A DNA stretch of 64,000 nt from Aphrophora alni (taxonomy: Eukaryota; Arthropoda; Insecta; Hemiptera; Aphrophoridae): the NCBI GenBank assembly GCA_963513935.1, contig OY740771.1:10259138-10323137 (forward strand), given 5' to 3'. Of this stretch, positions 1-13,100 are shown in pieces. Numbering within the stretch: position 1 is the first letter of the stretch; the number at the start of each line of letters is the position of its first letter. The position numbers and the translations under genes are program-made. The notes beneath the pieces are model-generated. The model did not search any database and had not been told where the DNA came from. It worked only from the letters and a program-made list of their open reading frames with translations.

Positions 1-352
1 TAATTCAAAATATAATTTCCTCTTACAATTCAGTAGAAAAAAGGATTTAAATCAGACTATTAACAATTGAAAAATCGCTCTATAGCCCGACATAAAGCGT
101 ACAGAGTAAAACTCACAAAAAAAACTCCCGCAGGAGGATAGTAAGCACAGAAAAAAATATCCCAAGTTAAAGGGTTAGATTGGTTTTTGTTTTAATGATC
201 ACAATATTAACCCTTAAATAGTAATGATTGTATTTTCTCTTCGTGTAATTAAATGGTATTTTTGTTCGAACTTTTAAAGAAAGTGTAAAATATTTTCCCT
301 AACTTAAGGAAAAACAGTATTTTTCACAACCTCATGGTAAAGAGATCTTTAA

Positions 353-790
353 CACGTTCGCTACCACAATGTTAAAAAAAAATCGCAACCACAGACTGCC
401 GCCGAAAAATTTGCTGCGGGCGTGACCTACTCCTAGCCCAACGCCGCAGATCTGCGGCGGCTGGGCTCATTAAAATAGACTGCCGCCGCAGATCTGCGGC
501 GTTGATTTCTTGATACTAAATGAGAAATTTCTTCGCAACAGTCTATTTTGAAGGTTAGATCGTTTAGGCACGGTCTACAGGATAGTCCGCCACATATATG
601 CGGTGCTTAATCTGTAGCTATGACTATCGCTGACATCACTGGACATACTAATTTTGAACAAATTTTATTCGTGGTCTGTGGCGACGGTCACAACCATTAG
701 GACCAGTCTACAGGGAAGTTCATGAATTTTTTCGTGGGCTGTGGGAGTGACCCGGCTGCCGCATATATGCGGCAGCTGGTAGCGAACGTG
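353..790. mobile_element. piggyBac-type MITE with TTAA target sites
   Basis: The ends are a perfect 14-bp inverted repeat, CACGTTCGCTACCA at the left and TGGTAGCGAACGTG at the right, each flanked by TTAA (349-352 and 791-794), the target duplication of piggyBac elements. The 438-bp interior has no transposase but holds small palindromes of the type GCCGCAGATCTGCGGC and GCCGCATATATGCGGC. The element sits in Dp intron 7, 166 bp downstream of the exon 7 donor. Confidence 0.85.
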
Positions 791-956
791 TTAAAATAAG
801 AGGTTGAAAAATAATTGTATGATCCAACTGTTGTTTCAAAATTATAAACAGAACACATAGGAAATTGAACACATAAGAACAGATAATTTTAAATTTGTTT
901 TTGGCATTGGAAATTGCGAAAGCAATATATTGGAAACACATATTTTGGTTTATTAC

Positions 957-1169
957 CTGAAGAATAAGTTCATGGAGCTGTTGAGTCTTATGCCTGATTC
1001 TTTCTGATGTTTGTTTCTTCTCTTTTACAAGATCTAAACATTCTTGTATTGAATTGGTTGGTAGGCCTAACCATTTGATTTCTTTCTTCTCTTTGGAAAT
1101 TATATTCATGGCCATCAGGACGTTGAGAGCATCGTAAACCCTTCGCCTGATGTTCTTTTGGTCATATTG
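957..1169 (-). CDS. Dp: Dp coding exon 7 (recognition helix and start of dimerisation region)
   Basis: This 213-bp exon begins after the acceptor ATGTTACAG with [20 protein letters not shown], which contains the RRXYD DNA-contact motif common to E2F and DP proteins. It continues through [17 protein letters not shown] and a charged helical stretch to HELILQ, where the donor CAG|GTAATA occurs at 956. The ATG at 1178 lies in the acceptor itself and is not a start. The next exon, expected to continue the coiled coil, is not in the window. Confidence 0.96.
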
Positions 1170-4100
1170 CTGTAACATATGATTTAAAATATAATTTCAG
1201 GGACAGATCCATCTTAGATTGCAACAATTTAATCTTCTTTTTATACTCTTATTGATTGAGGAAGTGAACAGTGTTTAAAAATATTTCAGAACATTTTTTA
1301 TGTTTTCCTATTTGTGTACTACTAGGTAATAATCAAGGACCACTTTCGAAGGTAAACCTGTGTCTACTATCCATACAAAATATAAACTAATAGGTTATGT
1401 GCCCTAATAAACTCTAATCTAAAACCAAAATATAAATTCATTAACGCTCAAACATTTAAATAGAAAATAAAGATTCAAGGTAAAAATGTTTGGAATAAAA
1501 CTATTTCCCAACTATTCCTAATCAATATTTTGAAATTTCCTCTTTTTTCTTTTGTATTTTTAAAGTTAATCCCAAAACATCTACAAATTATAATTCTGCA
1601 AATTTTTTACGAAAAATTTCAAGTGCATTATAATTTCTACATGCATGTAATTTTCTCATTTTAATACAGGGCCAATTTACAGTTTTCTGGTGTGAAAAGT
1701 ATAATTATTTTGATTAAAAAAAGAAGAGTTTAATTTCTACAGACAATATACACAATATTAAATATAAAAAATTCATTTTCAAACATACAAATGAAAATAA
1801 TTTTTGTTTGTTTAGTATTTAGTTTTGTGTACGAGGTGTGTGTATGTTTATTTTAAAGTAACAAAATAGGGTTTGTTTTATCATAAAACTATAGGGTTGA
1901 AATCATTATGTGCAGAAATAAATCTTTGTATTCTGAATAGATTATGGAATGTTATTATTATCATCAAGCTTCTAGAGTGGCTCCAATTGCTCGATGTCTC
2001 TCATAAACTGTCATCGCTAAGGCACAGTATTGTCGGTTTTAGTATGCATGGTAGTGTTGCATCAGGTTTCAATCTTTCAGTCTCTTGAGCTGTTGGAAAA
2101 ATTACAGCTCAGCAAGACGTTCCTCTTCTTCACGTGCGATAAACAATGTGATACAATTTAATGTATGTTAAATTACTGGAAAAATATGGACCATCAAAAA
2201 AAGTATTATATCATCACCAAAAAAAAAATAAAATAATAAAAATTTTTAATTTAATCTCATACATTATAAACTTTAGTTTATACTTTGTGTTGTTGTTGTT
2301 TCTGCTTAACATCTTCATATTTTGCCCATTAGACTAATGAAGACAAGGAAGTATGTAACACATGGACCAACAACCAGGCTCGAACCTGTGATGGTTCACT
2401 AGTTCGAGCTGGAGCCAGTTAAGCACACACTCTGCCAACAGAGGTATATACTCCCCTATATTTAGTACATACTAAAATACAAAGAATGAGGAAACATTTC
2501 TTAATGATTTATTTGTTATATTTATAAATCTCACATACCTGATCAGGCGTAGTTGCCGTCAGCTGTGGATTCGTAAACTCTGAAACTAATTCGTCAGCAA
2601 CTTCATTATAAGATGTAGTGCCCTTCTTCCGTACTTTTTCACACACCTTCATTGAAAAATGACGCAAACCTTTGCCACCTTTTTCCGTCTTCCTACGCTT
2701 GCTGAAATAAAAACATTTCCATCTTTGGATTCGAGGCAGATATGTTATCTTTATAACAAATAGGATGATATTACTATCTAATTTTTATATAAATTGTTTG
2801 TATAAAAGAATTTAGGAGTTTTTAAACCATTTTATTGACAACAAATACAGCCTTTCACTTAAATAAATCATAAAAAATATCGTTATATTTTAAGTTTTAA
2901 AGATAAAAATTTAAAATTAGTTGTTAACAGTTAGAAACTAGCATGACATAGTGTAAGTCACACTTGCTTTGCAAGTCAACATCACGATACAACAGCATAG
3001 AGCACAGAATGTAATTTGGTTCACTAAAACTAAATTGGTTGGTAGTGTTCTACGAAAATTGTCGAGATGAATATGGAGGTAAGTGTGAAATCGAAGATTA
3101 TTCACCAATGTTTGAAACTCTATAGGAATAAGAACTGTTTATTAAGAAAGGGATATAAGAGAAGTCACCAGGGGAGTTTTATCTATATCACAAGAAGATG
3201 TGGAATGAATATCCTCAATAAACATCATTAACACAACTTACAGGTTAGAATTTCTATTGTTTATAGAAAGCAGTATGTAAAATGCTTTGATTGGATATCT
3301 ACAAGTTATAATAAGAGAGATAATGTTATTTTTGACAATGGTGAAACATTGGCAGTCGCTAGATTAAAGGATGGTAAACAAAATTATTCTTACATAGTTT
3401 TTCCAGTATCAGTCACTTTTTAAATATTGAACATTCGAAGTCAAGCTGGTTGTGTGAAAAAATTGGCGTAAGTCCCACATTTTCTGTGAACATTGTTTGA
3501 ATAAAAATGAACTAGTAATCCTATAGAATAGCATAACATTTGTTATAAATTAACCTAGCTGATAATTACCAAAAATTTACCTATTTTGAAGAGGTTAAAC
3601 AACATCCTTACAAAATTTGAGCTGGACATTAATTTGTAATTGAACTATAGCCTGTGCTCCAGTTCCAGATGTATGCCTCCTTTCTTTAACTAAGGGAAAT
3701 GTCTCCGGATAGAATTTTCATTTTACAGTAGGGTTAAACAATGTATATATAAAAATCTGAACGTGATACTGACTTTACACAGTTTTCTGACTTAGCAAGT
3801 CTGTCTCCATTCTACAAATGGAAACGATTTCTACTAAATGAAGTTTCAAGTTTTAGAGTAGTAGGAATGGGTCTGTATGCTGTGTCCAATAACGGGTAAC
3901 AGCTAACTGTCAACGTTGACCATCGTTAACACTCGACGAAGTTGACGAAGAAGTGCATTAACTGCTAACATTGATCAACTGCTTGCAGGCGACGCATCAG
4001 CGGCCCAACTCAATACGCACGCACCCAGCTACATGTACTCCTCTCAATCGTCTGTTAGTTTAATTGAGCAACTAAAGCGAATCAATCAACTGTGTAAATA

Positions 4101-7100
4101 TTTAGGTTAGGTTTGTGCTTACATTATTATTCTGGTTAAACTTTCCAAAGTTATTGTTAATTTTTTATTCGACATAAACAGTGTAAATGAATAATGGGCG
4201 AAAGGAAAGTGTTAGTTAGTAACTGTAATAGTGTAAATATTTTCATTTGGGATTAAAACAAAACTTCTGTTTACCATTTTAGTTCAGTGATCACCTAGTT
4301 GGTTCAATGTCATCAATGTTAGCGGTTTTTGTCAACAGTTAATCACGCTCAATGTTAACTGGTGTTGACGTTGACCGTGGTTAGCGTTAATGCCCACCAC
4401 TAGACTGTTCAAGAAGAGGACAGCCACTCAAACAGTGGCACCCAGAAGGTTTCCTAACCTAACTTAATCTATTTTATTTATCTGGAGCCCAATATAAATT
4501 GATGTCCTTCCAGATGGTGTCAAACAGATCTTCATCCTTGTTCCTATAGTGCCACACGTAAGTGGGAATCTAACAACAGGTCAAGTTCTTTATGTTCTAT
4601 TTACATCAATAAGTGACAGTCCTCTTCTTGAACAGACCCGTGAGAACAAGTTTTTTAAGAGAAAATGTAATTGGGACACAAATTTGACCCACTATCCACT
4701 TAAACTTGACAATTTCAAAATTTAAAAAGTAATGGATGCAATTGCTACAACAAATTTTCTTATTAAGAAAAAATTATCTGCCACCTTTTAACCTAGTGAT
4801 CATATTTCAGCCTGACATGTTTTGTCATTAAAAATAACATTATCTATAACTATTATAATTTTTGCAGGAAATTTAATTTAATAGAGAAACATAAATGATT
4901 CAAGGAATAATTTTAGATTTAAAGTCAAAATTTACCTTGTAAACACATTACCAGTCCATTTACTACTGTTTATAAATACAGGCATTTAAGGATTAAAATG
5001 AATTATAAATCAAAAAATGAAATGTTAAAAACAAACACATATGTCCAGGTCGGAAAATAAATCCTGCGACACCTGACTAATTTTGTAACGGTGATACATA
5101 GAGACTGTTGATACCTTCAAAGGTCAGTTCAAATTTTTTATTAAGTTTTTTAAAATGTCTCTCCATTTCTAAAAGAATGAGGGTCAGAAAGGGGGCAATT
5201 TAAACATTCTAAATGGCAACAGCCACTTTGTGAAACACCTCATGTTAAAGGTATCATGATTATTATTATTATTTTTTTTAATGATGAATTATTGTGTATA
5301 GGCTACTTGTGGGTTATAGTCACTCTACTGTATTATATATTAATTTAAAAAAAAAACCTAAACACATATAAAATAAGAACTTACTATTCTGGAATAAACT
5401 CATCTTCCACTTCTTGTCTTTTACGAGACCCGCTGTGATCAAGAATTGGAGAAATGAAATTTTTCTGTGGGTTTGTGTTTTGCACCATCTGAAACAAATT
5501 AATCAAACCCATTTTTTTTAATGCTAAGGTAAGGGACATTAGGAATTGTCTTTCCCAATGAAAGAAAATAAGTTTCCACAAAAACCACTTTATTTTGAAC
5601 AATAGGACATTTCATTGACTACATCACCATACAATGCCCAAAAGTCTTTTAAAATCAAAGAGTCTAGGGGAGTAAAATCAGCTCCCAAATTTTTTTAAAA
5701 AGCCATCATGTTCAGTAGCTTTACATGTGAGCATAATTTGTGTAACTGAACTTAAAAATTAATATAATATTGTACATTCCTAGCATTCTGCTGACACATT
5801 TCTAACTCCATTGTAAAAAGCTATTTACACAACGTTTTGTTCATCAACAGAGTAATCTTATGTAACCCATACAAAATCCCCTTTCCTCTACTCCCTTCTA
5901 GGACTGATTTAATTATATTGCTACATTATTATTCAGAGTTAAATTTTTTCATTTAGTTCTACCTAATATTGTTCAGATTATTAGATATATCAGACTGATT
6001 ATTTATTTCTTCATTTATAATATTTTATGCTTTTAATTTTAGTTTATATATTTCTATATTTTCAGCAAGGTGAGACGGCTCCTACACTAGTGCATTCTGA
6101 ACCCGAACCCACAAAACTACAACTGTTGAACCCACACATTATTATATTCTATGGAACTTCTTTTTAGATATAAATTCAATGTTAGAATATTGAAACTTTA
6201 CTAAAACACCGAACTGTAAAACCTATCATTGTATCAAAATTTTAATCAATCACAATAGAGGACGGATTTTTGTTGCTGTTGTTGTTTAACGCTTTACACT
6301 TGAATTGGGTCGTTATGAAAGTCCTGTGGGGTCGTATGGCCATTGTGAGTGGCCGCGACCATTTCTCCGTTAGCCTGGGTAATATTTTGCAGTTGCGTTC
6401 CTCTCAGATCGGATGGCCACTGGGAGCGGCCAACACAAAATACCGCGAACGATCGTGTGGCCACTGTGAATGGCCAAATAAAGCATTCTGTGTTAAAATT
6501 TTCTCTGTATAGTGCTGAAATCTGGGGATAAACTCTAGTACTAAAATATCAATCCCGGTATGCTTTCCAACCTTTTTCAACATGGTTCTTTTACCACACT
6601 TTTTCTGCAGTGTTCTAAAAGAGCTAAAATATAACCTTTATTTTTTACTTTCGGTGCACGCTGTGGTGTTTCTTTCATTCTTTGAAGTGCGTAGTCATTA
6701 ATAGTTTAATAGTTGTTAAAGTTTAAATCTTTGTTTTTTAAGTTTAAATAGGTCGAGATATTTATAGTTTTTTGTTTTACACACATTAGTGGTACCGGTA
6801 GTGTGTGGTAATGGATAAATACTTGAATTTAAGTTCAGATAGAATTAGAAACGAGTTGGATGATGACTTCGATATTGAAAACGATTCAGAACACGAAAGT
6901 GATATTGACTCAAACGTGGGCGAATAGTATGAGGACTTAGTTAACGCTGACATTGGTTATGTAGAAGACGAAATTCTAAATGAAGATATGTCAGAAGACG
7001 AACACGCTGATGATTAATCTAATGAAGAACAGGGAGAAACAGGAGTTGGAGAAGAAGAAGAGAACGGAGGTGGAGAAGAAAAGGAGCTGTGGAGAGAATG

Positions 7101-10100
7101 GAGAGTAAGTGATAAACATTAAAAAAATTTTAAATGGTCAAATGTTAGTGGGTTTAAACCACCATCAGGGCAAAATCCAACTTCACTGTTAGAATATTTC
7201 CAGTTATTTTTTACCGACGAGTTACTGTCTGAAATAATAACAGAAACAAATAGATATGCAAGTGATACAATTTTGAAAAATACTCCTTTGAGGAAAAGGT
7301 CTATGTGGTGGTTATGGAAAGAGGTAACAATATTAGAAATTAAAGCTTTTTTAGGAGTCCTCCTTAATATGGCATTGAACCAAAAGGCTGAAATTATGAC
7401 TACTTTTCAACCGACTGGGTTGACTATCAACTTTTTTTTAAAGACGAGTTTTCGAAAGAAAGATTCCAGCAGATTTTCTGGAACCTTCATGTCAGTCCCC
7501 CCAAAACTGGCCCAGTTACAGGGACTTTGACGCGTTTTGGAAAAGTTCAGAATGTTGTTTTTACTTGGACCAAAAATTTAGAGAATATTATGTACCAAAG
7601 AGCAAATTTAGTGTAGATGAAAGCACAGTAGGCTTTAAGGGGAAAATATTGTTCAAAGTTTACAACAAAGACAAGCCTATTAAGTGGGGCATAAAGATTT
7701 TTGTTCTCTCAGAATCTAATTCAGATTATATTTGTGCGATAGAACCTTACTTTGGATAAGCTACAATAGATAGAATGGAACGACAAGATTTAAGTGTCAC
7801 AAGCTGAGTAGTTTTACATTTAGTAAACAAGATTAAAGAAACCTATGGTAATATTGAAGGACTACATGTATTTACTGATAGGTATTACACAAATCTATAT
7901 CTGGCTAAACCATTATATGATATGGGAGTTCATTAAACTGGAACAATAATGAAAAACCGCAAGGGATCAACTGCCCAAGTTAGGTCAAAGACAAAGAATA
8001 AACAAACGAAAGGTAATGGCATGGAAAATAAAAAAGAAATACCCTCAATCAAATTGAAGAAGGGTGAGATTAAAGCTTTCAGGAAAGATGATAAGTAAAA
8101 TCTCTTGTTATGGAAAGATTATAATGATGTTACAATGTTAACTACGTTCTATAACAATAGCACACAAACTATCAGGCGTGTGAAAAGAAGAGGTGTTAAC
8201 GAAGAAGTAAAATAGCCAACGGTTGTATGTAAGTACAACCAGTCGATGGGAGGTGTTGATATAGCCGACCAGTACAAAGCATCATACAGCTTTACAAGGA
8301 AATCGCTGAAATGTTGGCGGAAGGTTTTTTTTGGTTAGTTGAAACTTGCATTGTCCAACGCTTATTTGCTTTACAACATGAATCAATGCCATTGGTTGAA
8401 CTAACTACAGGAAGAAGTGGGGTTGAAATCTCACTTGTACAACTTTTTATAAAATTTATAGATTTAGTGTTTGTTTAATACTCAACCTCTGAGGATGGTA
8501 ACTATGTTACCAAAATCTACATAAGGTAAAATAAACATAACTATACAGTTTTTGTGTTGTTAGTGTTTTTTGTGTGGTTTTGGGGTTAATCCTTTCCTTT
8601 ATTGTATATTCACCACAGTGCTCTAGTGATTCTATAACACAGGTTAGGCATATGTTTTATTATAGTTTAGGCCTATTATTTTTAAGTTTCAGTTGCATAA
8701 ATCATTTTGAGAATGAGAAGACTGAAAATCTACTTTAGATCCACAATGACTCAGAGGCGGCTTTTCATAAGCTTTCTATCCTAAGTATTCATCAAGAGGA
8801 GACTAACACTTTGGATAAGAATACTCAAACAAATGAATTCATATCAAGATCAAAGATACGAAAGACAACTTTTGTTGTAAAGATTTAAATAGATGTTAAA
8901 TAAAGGAAGTGTGTATTTATTAATTTCTACCTATTTAATTCATCCTTCATAAGCTCCAATTCCCAAATTCTCTTTAAAAATTATACTAAAAATGTTTAAT
9001 TTTTTTTTGAAAAAAAAAAAAGGTACATTATCTTTAAACTCTTGTATATTTTATGTACGTCTAAACAACTGAAGATTGGGACCCGGGTCACTAAAATATC
9101 ATCTTGTTCAAATTGAAGTATTTTAAGAGCAAATATGTATGTTTTTCTTGATTGAGTTTTCACTAGTGTTTCTCATTATGATCTGTTACATATAAATACT
9201 CACAAGCTGTTGTGAAGTCAGATGTATAGTCTTTGGCAGTATGTTGGCTTGTTCTTGTAACGTTTGGGATTTCATATTGAGATTGCTGGCTGTCTGGATG
9301 GGGATTGTCAACAATTGTCCTGTAAACAATAACATCAATAATAATTATATAATGTTAAATTCTATGGTAAAACTATAATTCAAAGAGTATAACTGAGTTG
9401 GAGGGAGGGGGCTAAAAATGGTAAAGCATCTTTATAAAAAAACAAACTTTCCATTTTAGAGTGAGATCATCTTAACCAAAACCACAGTAGTCGGAATGAC
9501 CTACATGACATTATGAAGTTTTCATGTTGAGATTTGTCGATTTGCTCTCATCACTAGGTTAATTCTAAGTTAAGTTAACTGTCCATTGTGCAGGAAAGTA
9601 ATGTGTAGTTCGCTACGTGTGCTTCGTTTGTATAAAATTTTGTTTTTGAGTGTATAGTAACTTTTACAATATCATGAAAAATGAAGTAAGTGTATTTAAC
9701 TTTGGAGAAGTGAAAAATTATTAAACACAGTGATGAAACTCTATCGAAACTTACCGAAAAGTTTTATGGTGTTAGAAAGTCAACTTGATATTAAAACTAA
9801 AAAAAATAAAATACTCTCATATTGTTTTCATGCAGAATGTAGCCCCAAGTAAGCGCAGAAAATACAGATTGTAATAAAACACAATTATTATTATTATTTT
9901 AGCCAAGTTGGGTCTTGCTCTAGCACGTTTACTTTAAAAATATAATGGTTAACTAATAACAACAACTCAATTGTTTAAATGACTCTTTATTCTCGGGTCT
10001 TAAGGTTCTGGCTATTTTTAAATGTGCAATTATTATACAATTATGGACATATATCTTAAAATTCACAAATCAGCTTAATACTATTATTATTAAAAGTTCT

Positions 10101-13100
10101 TAAAGTTCAATTTTTTGATACTAACAAAATCTATATATTTACTTAAGTCCAAATGAATGATGTTGAAAGTTGTTTAAATATCTATTCTTGAAGATAATTA
10201 AAAAGGTTTGGTATTACCTCAGACTGCTTTCTTAATACTAGCAATAATTCTTGTAGTTTATTATTTATTCTTCTGATATGTTTGTATTATTATATTATTG
10301 AACTTTTCTATAAAATCTTTCCATTAAAATTTCTGAATAACGAAAATAGGTCTTGCCTAAATGAAATTTTTTAGAACTCTATTCTTTTTTTTAACAACCC
10401 GGGCTACAATGCAATACCGCCATCCTTGGTATATTTTCCGCTATCGGCTTTTCGTATGGCTGGCCGTGCATTTAAACATATCAAATATATATATTTTTAA
10501 ATGTCCTTCCATAGTCATTTTAAATCGTATATTAACATTATTTATTAATTTGTAGACATATCTGAAGTTAAAATTGTTTTTAAAAAAGGTTTTAATTAAT
10601 CCACATTCACTTTTTATATATTTATGTTTTTATATATTACTGCCTAGATTTCAACAATAGTTCTAACTTTCGCCGCCAGTTCGCACTGTTCCACTTTATT
10701 GTAATAATTCGTTGTAAACACTAAAACTAACCTAATTTATCCTATTCAACCAGTTTGTTATTTAAATTAACTAATACACAATATACATTGAATTTGAATT
10801 AAAATAATTATCTAAACATGAAATAAATTACAAAAGGATAATAAAACGTTCTTATTCAATCATTTTAGGTTATTAAGTAAAGTTACTGTTATTATTGTTT
10901 TTTGAAATGGAAGTAAGTTTTATTTAAATTAGCTGTAGTTATTATATTGTGACTGTGCTTTATATTATTCATTTAAAATTTCCAAAATCTTTAAGTTAAT
11001 TAAATTATTAGGCTAGGACGATTTTTGAAGTTATTACATTTAGGCTATAACATTTTATCAACATATTTTATTAACCTTTAAATTGTGTGGCCTATCCAGT
11101 TTGACTGTTACAAGATGTATAATATTCTTCGAAATATTTTGATGTACTAAATTTTGTGTTATTGCTGAATTTTTTAACGATCACTTAACAATTTGATAAG
11201 TCGAAAAGCTCGAGCAAACAAATATTGGAATCCTGTTGTTAATGTAAAACCAACTTCCATAGGTCAATACTAAAAGAAAAATGGAAAACATATCATTATA
11301 GTAAGAATTATATGGTTCATTTGATGCCACCACTTGTCAAAGAGTGGAGGGTAAAAGTAGCATTGAATACAAAATATATACTAATTTTGAATTAAATGTT
11401 TTTGATGAAATTAATTATATGTATATATATTTTGAAGTAGAAGTACGAATGCAACATAAGTTTGAATATACGTTTTTTATCCATACAATTCTATAACTTT
11501 TTTGGTACTTACGTATCAACGCCACCGCAGCAGAAGTTGCGCTAATGCGCATGCGCCAATAAAGAGCAAACTGGTTTAAGGGAAGCAGAATTCCATTATA
11601 TATATATAAGGTTTGGCCAGGTGTTTATATATATATATATATATATAGCTACTTGGCCAAACCTGTCGTGATATATAATTATATCGCAAAGTAAGCAAAT
11701 ATTGGCGCATGCGCATTAGCAACTTCTGCTGCGGTGGCGTTAATACGTAAGTACCCTTTTTTTAATATAAGTCTTTTTAAAAAGCTTTTTAATTCCAACT
11801 TACTTGATCCTTTACCACCTTGAAGTGTCCTTAAGATCTGTGTTCCTGGAGGAAAGGCTGTCACTGTGTTTCCGCTCATAATCTAAAAAATAATAATAAA
11901 AACATTAATTACTGCAATCAACAAGAATAATAATAAGAAATAATAACTGTTTGTACACAATGCAGTGAAATTGATTTATTTCCATTATTTCCCTTCAAAG
12001 CCAAACAAAAACAAGTAGCGTTATCAAACTCTAATTTATCGTTGTTCAATTAAAATTTGTTATGTTTTACTGAGTGTAGTTCAATATTTCCTGTGTTTTA
12101 TTTATATTTTACTAGCGTAGCATTAATGTTTTGACATTTGTTGAATTTGTTTTGTTTTTTTGTTAACAAGAGATTAATTGAAATAAAGTGTTTATTGCTA
12201 TGTGTGTATGATCATAGTAATGTTATCTATATGTAACTTACTACATTATTGTTTATGATAAATTGATTTAATGTATATATTTTATTTTTTTAATTAACTC
12301 TAAATTATTTTTGTAGTTCTGTATTTATGATTTGATATTTTGTCATTTTGTATATAATCTTGTTTACTGACTTGTCTCGTAGAAATATTATTTATCAGAG
12401 AGAAAAAAAAAAAATAAATAAATAAATGATGATTTTTTAAATTGATGGGAGCCATCATAATACTTACCCAGCCCAATCAGACGATGTATTGCAAGCAGAT
12501 CTACTAAAAATATAATGCTCAAAAATTGGTTTCTTGGGTCTTGTAGGAATTGTATTGGTAGAACAAGGGGTCTTATCCAGTAGGGTAAGTTTGTTTAAAA
12601 CGGTTTGTTACACAAGAATTCTGAACTCGTAATTGTGTATAACTTCTTTGATGCAGGTTAGGTCCTAACGAGGCTGATAGCTGTGATGTATATATTAATA
12701 TGGTCTTATCCAGTAGGGTAAGTTTGTTTAAAACGGTTTGTTACACAAGAATTCTGAACTCGTAATTGTGTATAACTTCTTTGATGCAGGTTAGGTCCTA
12801 ACGAGGCTGATAGCTGTGATGTATATATTAATAAGACTATCCTTGCATCGTGTGTGTCAATGTCTCCGACCTAGCAGGCTTCAAAACTGTGCATACATGG
12901 AGGAGTCTTTATTTGTCATGTTTATGTCGGTGACTCCGCTGTGCCGGATCTCGAAACTATATGAATAACATTTTCTTGGGTTCCAAATTACATTTTAGAA
13001 TAACCTCACTATTTGTCATTGTAGATGTGAGGTTGGTACCATTAAATGTAGAATTGAAATTTGTAAATTTTTATCTAATTATCATGTGTTATAAATTGAA

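Noticed and set aside
720..956. Extension of Dp exon 7 beyond HELILQ to a stop
   Set aside because: A consensus GT donor follows HELILQ and the extra residues match no TFDP protein; part of it is inside the piggyBac MITE.
11679..11803. C-terminal extension of Dp exon 3
   Set aside because: Read-through of a GTAAGT donor into an inverted-repeat element; exon 4 joins in phase at the donor instead.
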